Source: Phyto melanocephala
Taxonomy: Eukaryota > Arthropoda > Insecta > Diptera > Rhinophoridae
Reading direction: 5' to 3'
Length of the DNA: 64,000 nt
Assembly (NCBI GenBank): GCA_941918925.1
Contig: OW799234.1
Span: 41,756,412 to 41,820,411, forward strand
The position numbers and the translations under genes were made by a program. A model generated the notes under the pieces. It had not been told where the DNA came from. It was given only the letters and a program-made list of their open reading frames with translations, and did no database searches. Positions within the stretch are counted from its first letter, which is position 1; every line of letters begins with the position of its first letter. This document shows, one piece after another, positions 39,801 through 44,632 of the stretch.

Positions 39801-40303
39801 TTGAAATGTTTCTATTGAATTTATCAGCAGAATCTACTTTGACACACCTACTTCAACGCCCAATACAAATATAAATTTCTGAAATATAATTGGAAGTTTC
39901 TGAAATATAATAAGAAATTTCTAAAATACAATGAAAATTTCTGAAATACAATTGGAAATGGTGTAGGTGAAAAGGTTAATTTTAAATTAATCTAACAAAA
40001 ACTAATAACCGATATTAATGTTGTTATGTAAAATGAAAGAAGACATATTCATTAAAAGAAAAAATAAGTACATATTTTATTATTACTAAATTATTTTCAT
40101 TGTAGCCATTGATAGCATCGTCAGAAGACTACACTTCTCTAGAAGCATTACGTAAATCTCTGAAACCAACACAATCAACAATGTCAGGAACATTTATTAA
40201 TTCAGATGAAGATGAAACCACAAGTACAAAATTGCCGCCTATATCGGGTTACGTAACACAAAAAGAGTTATCAGCTTTTGGTCAACACCAAAAATTTAAT
40301 TAA
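9482..40303 (+). CDS. dome: domeless, JAK/STAT class I cytokine receptor (10 exons, 5' end missing)
   Basis: This is the receptor for Unpaired-type cytokines. It sits in the plasma membrane, signals through JAK (Hopscotch) and recruits STAT92E. Exons are 9482-9593, 18262-18392, 30715-30946, 31147-31630, 31704-32010, 32076-32565, 32630-32741, 36876-37057, 37137-38458 and 40106-40303. Every junction has AG/GT borders and matching phase, giving 1189 visible residues plus a stop; from memory the Drosophila protein is about 1280. Visible parts in order are a Cys-containing cytokine-binding module, a WSEP variant of the WSxWS box, several FN3 repeats, one membrane helix and a tail rich in GYV/YxxQ motifs. 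The first coding exon(s) with the signal peptide were not found and lie upstream. Introns of 8.7 and 12.3 kb are filled with transposons. Gene identity is inferred from domain order and motif spacing, without a database search. Confidence 0.88.
9905..9979. repeat. short palindromic element, copy 2 (inverted relative to copy 1)
   Basis: The arms GTCGTTCGTAAATTATTG and CAATAATTTACGAACGAC pair almost perfectly. The centre GTGACATATAAAACCTATAC is the reverse complement of the centre of the copy at 4649-4725. Confidence 0.65.
10206..10255. repeat. (TA)n microsatellite
   Basis: An almost uninterrupted TA tract. Similar ones occur at 18917-18942 and 24812-24848. Confidence 0.85.
11210..11430 (+). 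repeat. TATACCC-family 5' fragment inside the LINE
   Basis: TTTTATACCCTAAATGG is followed by TTTGTCATTCCGTGTGAAAC and CCGTCTGTCCGTCTTACCG. This is the usual 5' part of the family. A 44-bp LINE piece appears on both sides (about 11103-11146 and 11769-11812). This suggests that the stretch between them arrived with a local duplication. Confidence 0.6.
12742..12745. repeat. target site duplication CGAT (5')
   Basis: CGAT directly precedes the 5' LTR and recurs at 17204-17207 directly after the 3' LTR. Confidence 0.85.
12746..12942 (+). repeat. 5' LTR of 412/mdg1-like element
   Basis: 197 bp, TATAA...TTATA inverted tips, followed at once by the primer-binding site. Confidence 0.9.
12943..12960 (+). 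promoter_or_regulatory. primer-binding site
   Basis: TGGCGACCGTGACTAATC abuts the LTR. The TGG start pairs with a tRNA CCA tail. Assignment to tRNA-Arg, as in mdg1/412, is from memory and tentative. Confidence 0.65.
13792..14270 (+). pseudogene. gag remnant (C-terminal, RG-rich)
   Basis: The ATG at 13792 opens a 140-codon frame. Its middle is an arginine/glycine-rich run (YRGNHGYRGNSRGNYRGRNF), as at the end of gag in this clade. After a frameshift the other frame gives PLNVEAPQQTLLMGEE, the expected gag terminus. The capsid part is largely missing, so the frame is a deletion product. It lies 850 bases after the primer site. Confidence 0.65.
14271..15205 (+). pseudogene. pol remnant: end of reverse transcriptase and RNase H
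   Basis: The frame opens just before NKAFLYIDDWV, the RT catalytic YIDD box (about 14390). It then shifts frame to GCSKQHHLQN and VTFLGHKCSENGILPDDSKL, the RT thumb, and on to RRFVACANYYRKFIPNF. RNase H follows with ITVDASKTGCRAILSQ, ELELLAIHFAI and RSDHRPLVYL, so its D, E and D residues are kept. A second frameshift near 15145 moves the ALSRIST-type end into the next frame. RT palm motifs before YIDD are absent. Confidence 0.85.
15212..16678 (+). CDS. pol: integrase (open frame of 488 codons)
   Basis: The integrase follows RNase H in the same polyprotein and is intact as an open frame. The zinc-binding HHCC domain is seen in HNDPITGGHCGQ...CNDCLLN. The catalytic core has VVLDTIGPL (D), ILTDQGTEF (D) and GTIERNHR (E), spaced as in D,D-35-E enzymes. 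A GPY/F-type C-terminal module (IYDGPYIVKNINGVNV) closes it. It would integrate the element's DNA. The ATG at 15212 is not a natural start; the normal product is a polyprotein, and a frameshift now separates it from RT/RNase H. Confidence 0.9.
   Translation: MTTRAMSKKTNENKNELEQQKESIKLKINDKFSHSFDKKVLKIKTELFYTKNKLIKMRITIYKKFKKLLFFELNIVNETNCLGNLLSRLQKEANNHKIFTAEWSKSDPFFSIYPIQTLKDYGTKILKTLEIVLTEPIEIITDESDKLKLMEIYHNDPITGGHCGQKKLYAKIRTKYFWKRMTRDISKFVKNCNDCLLNKVKPGNVEKLVLTPTPTKAFDTVVLDTIGPLPISTYGNKYAITLICDLTKYLVAIAVPDKSANTVARAIFENFILIYGRMNTILTDQGTEFKNELFTELCKMLKININFSSAYHHQIEGTIERNHRVFNEYIRAYLRENITDWDTYFKFFTFYHNTTPNTVFDHSFTPFELVFAKKATMPNELKANLDPLYNLENYSKEIRHRLQKTNIIAQSLIEKHKARNKHLYDKFANPLTVKVNDNVLLKKEPYEKHQSIYDGPYIVKNINGVNVTIYNDLTKKEKTVHKNRIRKL
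16987..17006 (+). promoter_or_regulatory. polypurine tract
   Basis: A purine run ending AAAAGGGGAGG abuts the 3' LTR and would prime plus-strand DNA. A similar run at 16867-16898 lies 100 bases upstream and may be a duplicated tract. Confidence 0.8.
17007..17203 (+). repeat. 3' LTR of 412/mdg1-like element
   Basis: 197 bp, same ends as the 5' LTR. It is followed by CGAT, the second copy of the target duplication. Confidence 0.9.
17208..17960 (-). pseudogene. non-LTR retrotransposon ORF1 fragment
   Basis: This is the 5' part of the LINE that the LTR element split. On the minus strand one frame gives PTYAKVARRKMTEELCFAVI just before the insertion site, a pattern seen at the end of ORF1 in I/LOA/R1-type elements. 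Further upstream the frame is rich in K, E and S. I cannot define its start or the element's 5' end with confidence. Confidence 0.5.
17961..18261. other. dome intron, no feature
   Basis: AT-rich, with the pyrimidine-rich acceptor of the next dome exon at its end. Confidence 0.5.
18262..18392 (+). CDS. dome: dome exon B, first half of cytokine-binding module
   Basis: The acceptor is TTTTAG and the donor GTAAGTC, with phase 1 in and phase 0 out. The encoded segment contains two cysteines in a C-x9-C pattern (FKCRGYDYTYMVCNFTKP), typical of the first disulphide of class I cytokine receptors. The position where many such receptors have W after the second Cys is N-F here. It lies 8.7 kb downstream of the previous exon, and the intron between holds a nested LTR-in-LINE insertion. 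Confidence 0.82.
18393..19035. other. start of the 12.3-kb dome intron
   Basis: Contains a degenerate TATACCC-type scrap near 18775-18850 and a TA microsatellite at 18917-18942. No coding signal. Confidence 0.45.
19039..21067 (+). repeat. full-length 2-kb TATACCC-family element (GCCACC subtype), copy A
   Basis: The 5' end is a hairpin, TATACCCGCCACC with GGTGGGGGTATA. The 3' end is GGTGGGTATAAAAGATTCGG, then the GCCGAATATAG palindrome and CTTACTTGTTTT. The middle has about three tandem subunits of roughly 290-330 bp. Each begins with CACGCCCACTTTTACGCCCA and a CCTCCCATATAACG box (near 19655, 19945 and 20280). No protein is encoded. The copy at 42548-44632 is its close relative. Confidence 0.85.
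21068..23585. other. dome intron, no recognised element
   Basis: AT-rich, with an (AAT)n tract at about 23133-23168. The open frame near 21948-22223 (rich in K, N, S and F) matches nothing I know. Confidence 0.4.
23588..24105. repeat. TATACCC-family fragments in opposite orientations
   Basis: A plus-oriented 3' end at 23595-23636 (GGGTATATAAGATTCGGCAC) abuts a minus-oriented 5' part. The latter ends near 24100 with TTACAAACGGAATGAC and CCACCATTTTTTTGG. Confidence 0.65.
24490..24575 (+). repeat. TATACCC-family 3' end
   Basis: GATGGTGAAGGGTGTTACAA, then ATTCGGCACGGCCAAATATA and TTCTTATTTGTTTTTT form a mutated 3' terminus. Confidence 0.55.
24985..25085 (-). repeat. 3' tail of the I/LOA-type LINE family
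   Basis: GTTAGGTTAGGTTGAAAAGG, CCCAAACCCATGACAGGT and GTGCGCTCCATAT match the sequence at 10267-10360. This marks a second, heavily truncated copy of the same family. Confidence 0.65.
25086..25445 (-). pseudogene. RTE-type non-LTR endonuclease fragment
   Basis: Read on the minus strand, 25440-25290 gives STMGTHGLGRKTEKGKLFLG. Then 25260-25230 gives a KDTQGNL-type stretch and 25200-25090 gives VSKWRGSFLDVRNRRGADLA followed by IDHPL. This order (MGxHGLG, HKxTW, RRGAD-xxDH) is that of the APE endonuclease in RTE-clade elements. Frameshifts separate the blocks and no reverse transcriptase follows. Confidence 0.6.
25446..25791. other. dome intron, no feature
   Basis: AT-rich. Nothing was recognised. 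Confidence 0.4.
25792..25806. repeat. 15-bp target site duplication, left copy
   Basis: CTTGTAGTGGGGTAT is repeated exactly at 26661-26675 and flanks the truncated LINE between. Confidence 0.88.
25807..26660 (-). mobile_element. 5'-truncated non-LTR retrotransposon with RNase H
   Basis: The 854-bp insert is bounded by a perfect 15-bp duplication and ends at its 3' side with GTAGGTAGGTAGG. That is the mark of target-primed reverse transcription of a short cDNA. It carries a single intact minus-strand frame (26657-26019). This frame begins inside an RNase H domain (LCWVPGHNGIVGNEIADELA) and ends with a zinc motif (CRMCEDEEELETVEHIVCHC). The intact frame and clean duplication suggest a fairly recent insertion from an active family of the I/LOA/R1 group. 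Confidence 0.88.
26863..27330 (-). mobile_element. mariner/IS630-type element, deletion derivative (copy A)
   Basis: The inverted ends TAAAGGGTCCGTCAAATAA and TTAGATGGTGGACGCTTTA enclose a broken minus-strand transposase. Fragments around IGNIWFQQD and DRYRAMLNEF, homologous to copy B at 32956-33912, can be traced in shifting frames. The catalytic core is disrupted. Confidence 0.7.
27331..27866. other. dome intron, AT-rich
   Basis: Includes a TCATTCTGAGTGG/CTGTCCGTC scrap that resembles the TATACCC family (27410-27485), and a dense TATAT tract at 27735-27785. Confidence 0.4.
28150..30003 (+). pseudogene. CYVCG-family mobile gene, copy 2 (near full length)
   Basis: Motifs in order are CCKNNADTFCYICGEY, WAPHIVCNTYC, a shifted FGVPMV and DDCYFCLVSIVG, then HSEDVPIPK and ELNNLIRDLALSKEASEVLA. 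These are followed by SDWRLFVDSSKRSLKCVLLH, IICVDLKMVNFLLGEQSGYT, KYPCFLC, DGPQIRQFMND, GCNMNIKIHYLHSHLDRFP and EEKGERFHQDIK. The family looks about 500-550 residues long. Cys pairs suggest zinc binding. Asp in VDSS, Asp in VDLK and Glu in GERFHQD could form a DDE triad, which is inference. One stop near 28362, one frameshift near 28640, a MITE at 29257-29411 and a stop near 29613 disrupt it. Confidence 0.72.
29257..29411. mobile_element. 155-bp MITE in the CYVCG gene (TSD TTA)
   Basis: The inverted ends TGGGTCGATTATGGATAG and CTATCCATAATCGACCCA are perfect. TTA at 29254-29256 and at 29412-29414 is a 3-bp duplication, as made by PIF/Harbinger transposases. Removing it leaves the CYVCG reading GCTTTA-GTTGG intact. 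Confidence 0.85.
30080..30714. other. dome intron end
   Basis: AT-rich, with (ACTA)n at about 30674-30693. The dome acceptor is at 30713-30714. Confidence 0.5.
30715..30946 (+). CDS. dome: dome exon C, second half of cytokine-binding module
   Basis: The AG at 30713-30714 is chosen because it alone gives the required phase 0. The more obvious AG at 30730-30731 would break the frame. The exon encodes a second cysteine pair (KCHLEI...GICNMT), an N-glycosylation-type NMT and the donor GTAAGT. It ends in phase 1. Confidence 0.78.
31147..31630 (+). CDS. dome: dome exon D, FN3 with WSEP box
   Basis: The acceptor is TTTGCAG and the donor GTAAGT, with phase 1 in and phase 2 out. It starts with a proline-rich FN3 linker (VIPPRPEY). 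It contains IIKWNNP, the conserved FN3 B-strand tryptophan, and NYWSEPY at the end of the domain. NYWSEPY is a degenerate WSxWS signature that marks the membrane-proximal half of a cytokine-receptor module. A further FN3 domain starts after the CPPNTAP linker. Confidence 0.87.
31704..32010 (+). CDS. dome: dome exon E, FN3 repeats
   Basis: The acceptor is TTTTAG and the donor GTAAGT, with phase 2 in and phase 0 out. It completes one FN3 repeat, with NAAGESPNN in the G-strand position. The next repeat begins with the pattern TLSWSPPYNQ. Several N-x-S/T sites fit an extracellular segment. Confidence 0.85.
32076..32565 (+). CDS. dome: dome exon F, FN3 repeats
   Basis: The acceptor is TTTTTAG and the donor GTTAGT, with phase 0 in and phase 1 out. 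It encodes an FN3 repeat with ITVQWSTDR (B strand) and NPYSSYKIEMNMFSKL (F strand, with the Tyr-corner pattern). These are separated by a cysteine-bearing loop. Confidence 0.86.
32630..32741 (+). CDS. dome: dome exon G, start of an FN3 repeat
   Basis: The acceptor is TATTTCAG and the donor GTAAGT, with phase 1 in and phase 2 out. It encodes APTKPNNLKAYN and VILTWSQPEHHNG, a canonical FN3 A-B-C start. The repeat is completed by the exon at 36876. The intron between them carries a Tc1-type element. Confidence 0.84.
32956..33912 (-). mobile_element. mariner/IS630-type element, copy B, interrupted
   Basis: The inverted ends are TAAAGGGTCCGCCAAATAA and TTAGATGGCGGACAATTTA. The minus-strand transposase piece at 33189-32986 reads FFFENEQGVAVANGDRYRAM and DDIGNIWFQQDGATYHTAEA. 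The latter holds the second catalytic Asp of the DDE/D core. Upstream, HPKRVTVWCGFRSRG (about 33225-33180) belongs to the same protein in a shifted frame. A further element at 33230-33785 splits it. Confidence 0.75.
33230..33785. mobile_element. MITE-like insertion with GTTCGTTC ends
   Basis: GTTCGTTCAAGAACT and AGTCCTCGAACGAAC are inverted ends, with weaker pairing inward (TTTTTACTGC/GCAGTAAAAG). The stretch is absent from copy A of the mariner element, which shows it as an insertion. A short ATG frame at 33568-33612 (MSTDERMELPESGAG) stops at a GTATAC donor-like site. It may be the remnant first exon of a parent transposase. Confidence 0.55.
34007..34413. mobile_element. 407-bp MITE (GGGTCATTATTACAACTT ends)
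   Basis: The ends GGGTCATTATTACAACTTG and AAGTTATAATAATGGCCC are inverted with few mismatches and are flanked by TAA on both sides. Inner sequence includes ATATGGCAGCACCA, GCAAATGC and AACAAATTAATTAG, all shared with 46646-47073. Confidence 0.7.
34554..35550 (+). pseudogene. Tc1-type transposase (broken)
   Basis: The ATG at 34554 starts MGKRTSFEKREDVIRHYKEG and SSSTVQHI, the N-terminal helix-turn-helix. A frameshift near 34679 leads to RFRHENRIEDKGRS and NPETVRRVLREENLHGR. The catalytic domain keeps FADESKFN (first D) and FYQDNDPKHTF (second D). The SPDLN region that should lead to the final acidic residue is disrupted. Multiple stops follow, and the last readable words are MNSRLKADLNQKGYPT. 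It is inactive. Confidence 0.85.
35834..36875. other. dome intron, no recognised element
   Basis: AT-rich, no transposase or exon seen. It ends in the T-rich acceptor of the exon at 36876. Confidence 0.5.
36876..37057 (+). CDS. dome: dome exon H, end of an FN3 repeat
   Basis: The acceptor is TTTTTTTAG and the donor GTAAGT, with phase 2 in and phase 1 out. It encodes LENLSSYTTYKIYIIAYTTA, the FN3 E-F strands with the Tyr-corner, then the G strand and a linker. Confidence 0.85.
37137..38458 (+). CDS. dome: dome exon I, last FN3, membrane helix and most of the cytoplasmic tail
   Basis: The acceptor is TTTATAG and the exon ends at AAG|GTTTGT in phase 0. It begins PSNPRNVK, the last FN3 repeat. 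The membrane helix is at about 37619-37684 (ITMLAVIIVVSSLGVMVAFY). A proline-containing juxtamembrane stretch (ALPPGLEAM) may be a Box1-like JAK contact. The tail repeats short GY motifs (SGYVC, SGYIG, NGYVQP, NGYNKQ, NGYVKP). YNKQ at 38258-38269 fits the YxxQ STAT-docking consensus. Reading through the donor would add 26 residues and stop at 38537-38539. Confidence 0.88.
38459..39235. other. last dome intron, first part
   Basis: A T-run at 38635-38651. No element ends were recognised until the TATACCC fragment at 39240. Confidence 0.4.
39240..39870 (+). repeat. TATACCC-family 5' part, degenerate, in the last dome intron
   Basis: TATACCTATATTTATTTGGCC, CATTCCGTTTGTAACACATT and a GTCCGTCCGTCCGTC tract. 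Later GACACACCTACTTCAACGCC marks one of the inner subunits. The 3' end is missing. Confidence 0.65.
39872..39960. repeat. about 23-bp tandem repeat, four units
   Basis: Units of the form ATTTCTGAAATATAATTGGA repeat with single-base changes. Confidence 0.6.
40106..40303 (+). CDS. dome: dome last coding exon, C-terminal STAT-docking tail
   Basis: The acceptor is TTCATTGTAG, phase 0, and the exon ends at TAA 40301-40303. It encodes an acidic stretch (NSDEDETT) and then SGYVTQKEL. YVTQ at 40250-40261 fits the YxxQ STAT-docking motif. The SGYV setting continues the GYV repeats of the preceding exon, which supports the join. Confidence 0.82.
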   Translation, partial: PLIASSEDYTSLEALRKSLKPTQSTMSGTFINSDEDETTSTKLPPISGYVTQKELSAFGQHQKFN

Positions 40304-40555
40304 ATATCCTAAATGTAATTAAATATTAACTTTTTTCAGTTGTTACAAAATGAGATTCTATAAAAATTAAACAAAGTTAACTAATAAATTTATAAAGGTA
40401 TTTATGGCACCAGTTTCAGTCCTGAAAAAAATTTCGAAAATGGAATTTTTTAACAAAACAAATCCAATGGAATGTCAAAAGTTTTATTTTTATGAACTCA
40501 CAGGTTTTACGGTATGTTATATTTAAAAATACTTTCTGGCATATGACCTTCGCTA
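40304..40555. other. dome 3' UTR and downstream DNA
   Basis: A short AT-rich trailer with an AATAAA at 40383. Nothing else was seen. Confidence 0.45.
40383..40388 (+). promoter_or_regulatory. possible dome polyadenylation signal
   Basis: AATAAA lies 80 bases after the dome stop codon. In such AT-rich DNA the hexamer is common, so the assignment rests on position only. Confidence 0.4.
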
Positions 40556-40559
40556 CTGC

Positions 40560-41110
40560 ACCTTAAGAACGCCAGCCTGGCGGTCCAATTTTGCACCACT
40601 ATCTTATTACTTATTATTTCCTCAATAGCTCAATCAGCATAGAGATTTGGCGTACCCCACAAAAAGTAATCCTAAGGTTTGAAATCACACGAACTAGGGG
40701 CTAATTTAAAGATGTATGTTTTGAGCTAATTCGGTTAGCAAACGTGTGGCTTATCAAAGTAATGGATTTACTGGCTGTATGGCATGCTGCGCCATCTTGT
40801 TGAAAGAATTTCTCATTTAATTGATAAAAAAAAAAAAAAAACAAGTACGAGTTGCTAAGACAGGCGTCGTAACTATAAATTTGATTCCTCAGTCACACTC
40901 TTGTTTACAGCAGCGATTAACTCTTCTGTACGGTTTGGATATGGATGAACATTATCTAAGAGAGAAAATGTCGTCACAAATCCACAGTATTGCGTATTGC
41001 CTGCTCATATGGACGGTAATGAGCACCGTTAACTTGGTGAAGTGCTCTATAAATTTGGCGAACAGAGCGCGAATTTTAGAAATTAAATTACACGAATGGT
41101 AAACGTTGTT
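40560..41110 (-). pseudogene. mariner-like transposase fragment
   Basis: On the minus strand 40810-40620 reads FFQQDGAACHTASKSI, then ANRISSKHTSL and LRITFCGV. This follows the DGAxxHTA...F..RxIS...WP.RS.DLTPLDYFLWG order of this transposase group, with frameshifts. The downstream part to 41110 is probably the rest of the C-terminus but is too decayed to read. It is a different lineage from copies A and B. Confidence 0.6.
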
Positions 41111-41245
41111 TTGTTGTAATTTATTGCATGGTGATTTGCCAAAGTATACTGAAAAACAACATAACACACTTTATTATTATGACAAACATTTTTTCAGTAA
41201 CCCCTATCGAATGTTCTATAGATTTAAAAACAGCCAAAAACCTGC

Positions 41246-41796
41246 CCTATAAGCAACAAAGTAGTCGACTAAGAAACTAACGCACTTTAAGTTAGCTTTT
41301 ATCAACTAACTTTTAGCTTACTATGAAATAATGCAGAAGTAACCCAAATTTAAAGCATACATAAGTGTTTTTGTTTTTTATTTCTTATTTTTTATTTTTT
41401 TTTATTTTTTTATTTTGCTTTGAGAAAAAGAGACTTAAAAAAAAAAAAAATTAATTACTAAAGATGGATGGAGATGAAAAATTAATTACTAAAGATGGAT
41501 TTATGAATTATTATAAAAATTATATTAATTTCTTACATATTTCTACAATAATATTGTAAAAAAACTAAAAATATTTCACAAAAAGCTTTATCAATTTTAA
41601 ATAAAGTCGATTTACAGTTTACTTAAATACAAACTAACTTTTAAGTAGCTAACTTTAAGTTATGAAGTTGAAAAGTCATTCTGCGTCGGACATCGCAATA
41701 CCAAAATATTCAGTTAGCCCCATTGAAAATAATCTAGACATCAATCACTACTAGTTTCGAAAAAGTTAACTTAAAGTTAGCTGAATTGCTTATAGG
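41246..41796. mobile_element. 551-bp MITE-like element
   Basis: CCTATAAGCAA and TTGCTTATAGG are perfect inverted ends. Further in, ACTTTAAGTTAGC pairs with GTTAACTTAAAGTTAGC. A 31-bp direct duplication of ATTAATTACTAAAGATGGAT lies inside at about 41450-41510. No coding sequence. Confidence 0.6.
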
Positions 41797-42545
41797 AAAC
41801 TATTGAAAAGGGGTTTTTTTTAGCAACAAGAAACCAAGTCTTTTTTTTTATAAAATTAGTGCTTTTAAAAATCAACAAATAAAAACATAAAAAATGGAGG
41901 GAATTTCAAAATTAAAAAAAATATATAAAACTTTTTACCAAAGAAAATATATATGTATTTCTAAAAATGTAGAACTAAAACTGGTGACCTGAATACCTTA
42001 AATATATGTATAAATATAGTAATTATACAATGTATGTTTTAAGAAAAAATGTTACTAAAACGAACGAATGATACCATTGCCCACATCATATGGAAAAATT
42101 GTACAATCTAATCATTAATAAGACTACTATTACACATTAATATAAATTTTTGTTTTGTATACTTTTTTTATTTTTTTTTATGCAAACGGAGCTCTTAATG
42201 CATTATATGCTTACATTTTGTAGCAATAAATGTATTTACATATGTTTGCAATAAATGTTGTACAATAAATATTTTATTTAGTATAATTTATTAAATATTT
42301 TAATACTAAGTGTGTGTGTGTGTGTATAAAAATTACATAAAAAACAAACAGAACTGTGCCTTTATAATGTAGTATGCAACTTCTTTTTTTTCTAATATTA
42401 ATAAACATTTTAATCAAAACGTATTTTATGCACACGGTCATTATCATTGTTTTAATTTTCAACTTACTTAACTCTATTCAACTATATTTTAGGCTGCTAT
42501 TCATTTACTACATACCAAATCGTTTATATCGCCACCATTTTACTT
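41797..42545. other. no gene recognised
   Basis: AT-rich intergenic DNA with a (GT)n tract at about 42309-42326. Confidence 0.4.
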
Positions 42546-42547
42546 AA

Positions 42548-44632
42548 CTTTTTATACCCGCCACCAAAAAAATGGTGGGGGTATATTCATTTTGTCATTC
42601 CGTTTGTAACACATCCAAATATCCACTTTAGACCCCATAAAGTATATATATTCTGAATCAGGGTTTGATTTGATGACGATCTAGCTATCTCCGTCCGTCT
42701 GTTGAAAGCACGATAGAGGTCGCACCGAAAAAGCTAGGGGGCTCAGAATCTTTCTTATAGACAAGGTTTGTTTGGTATTGAAAATGGGCTAAATCGAAAT
42801 ATTAGGAAGAGAGTTATAGCTCGAAAAGCAAGAGTAGGTCGAAAAACCCGTGTCTTTTGAACATCGAATAAAATGGAATTGTGTCGAATATATATTTCCT
42901 GAGTAAAAACAATATTTTCCCCGAAAATTATCTAAATCTATGCATTAGGAGAGGAGTTATCGATCAAAATGTACGAAAATTTATACCGCACAGTGTATTT
43001 TTCGGCATATTTAAAAACAAAAACGTCATAAAAGCAACAAAATTGGATGTACGACTCTGAAATTTTGCACACTTTGCTTCTTGGTGAAATGCTTTTTTGT
43101 AACGGAAAATCAATGTGCCACGCCCACTTTTACGCCCACCTCCCATATAACGTTTTACCTAAAATTCATATAATTTCTCTATTAATAAAGATTTTGGAAT
43201 AATAAAGGCTATATTGAAACACCTAAGTTGTACTCATTCGCAAAAATAACTTTGACACGCCTACTATAACGCCCACTTTTCACGTTATTTTCCGTTAATG
43301 AAATTTAAAAGCTCATAAAACCGCCAAAATTAGAGGTATGATGGTAAAATTTGCTACGTATATCCCCCTAGGCAATATCATTCCTGTGCCAGAAAATTGA
43401 GGTGCCGCGCCCACTTTTACGCCCACCTCCCATATAACGTTTTACCTAAAATTCATATAATTTCTCTATTGATAAAGATTTTGGAATAATAAAGGACTAT
43501 ATCGAAACACCTAAGTTGTACTCATTCGCAAAAATAACTTTGACACGCCTTCTATAGCGCCCACTTTTCACGTTATCTACCGTTAATGAAATTTAAAAGC
43601 TCATAAAACCGCCAAAATTAGAGGTATGATGATCAAATTTACTACGTATATCCTTCTAATCAATGTAATTGTTGTTCCAAAAAGTTTAAGTGACACGCCC
43701 ACTTTTACCCCTACCTCCCATATAACGGTTTATCTTAAATTCATGTAATTTCTCTATTGACAAAGTTTTTGGGGAAATAAAGGACTATATTGAAATATCT
43801 AAGTTGTATTTATTAGCAGAAACTTTATTGGCACGCCTAAGTTAACGCCCACTTTCATTGAAAGACTACATTTACAAAAACATTTTAGTAGCATATCGAA
43901 GTTATAAATGGTGGTTAAATTTTAAGGACCGATGTTGAATTTAAATAAAACACAAATTATTTAGGATATTATTATTATTTCTTTTTGTAATTATAATATT
44001 TGTATAGTTCAATTATGTATTTAACAAAATATCGGCCAAATGCCTCCCCCCATCCTTGGGGCCAATCCTCTATCAGATGGTCCAAATTTTCAATGACAAT
44101 GTTGATGCTCAATTGTTGGGTATGATGATGTGGCGAGGTTGACTGCTCTTTTGACACATTCAACGAACTAAGAAGGCATTCACAGATTTTCTAACATTTA
44201 ATACAGACCTGTTTTGCAGAAATTTAAATATTTTTTACAATTCTCCCGATTGTGGACGAATTTGAACGATTATGTTGATCAAAAGAATTACGAAGTGCAC
44301 AAAATGCATTTTGATTTGAACGCCCATTTTTATAAAAAACTTGAATAACTTTAAAGCGTTGCTGATTTGCGTATCTTTCCACGGATCAAATTGAGTAAGT
44401 TTGAGATTGTGAAATGTAGAAAACAAATTTAAAGACTAGGTGTAGTTCAACTTCAAAATGGGCCCTTAAAATTTTACCACCCTCTACAAAGAAAGTGATA
44501 CATATTTTATTATAAAGAGATTATTCCATAATGATTAACAAAATAATAAATATTGTGGTTTAAATGTACACAAAATTGGTGGTGGGTATAAAAGATTCGG
44601 CACAGCCGAATATAGTGCTCTTACTTGTTTTT
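42548..44632 (+). repeat. full-length 2-kb TATACCC-family element (GCCACC subtype), copy B
   Basis: It matches 19039-21067 end to end: TATACCCGCCACC hairpin start, repeated CACGCCCACTTTTACGCCCA subunits (near 43118, 43405 and 43695), and the final GGTGGGTATAAAAGATTCGG...CTTACTTGTTTT. A unique block at about 43915-44460 lies between the last subunit and the 3' end and may be a further insertion. No protein. Confidence 0.85.
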
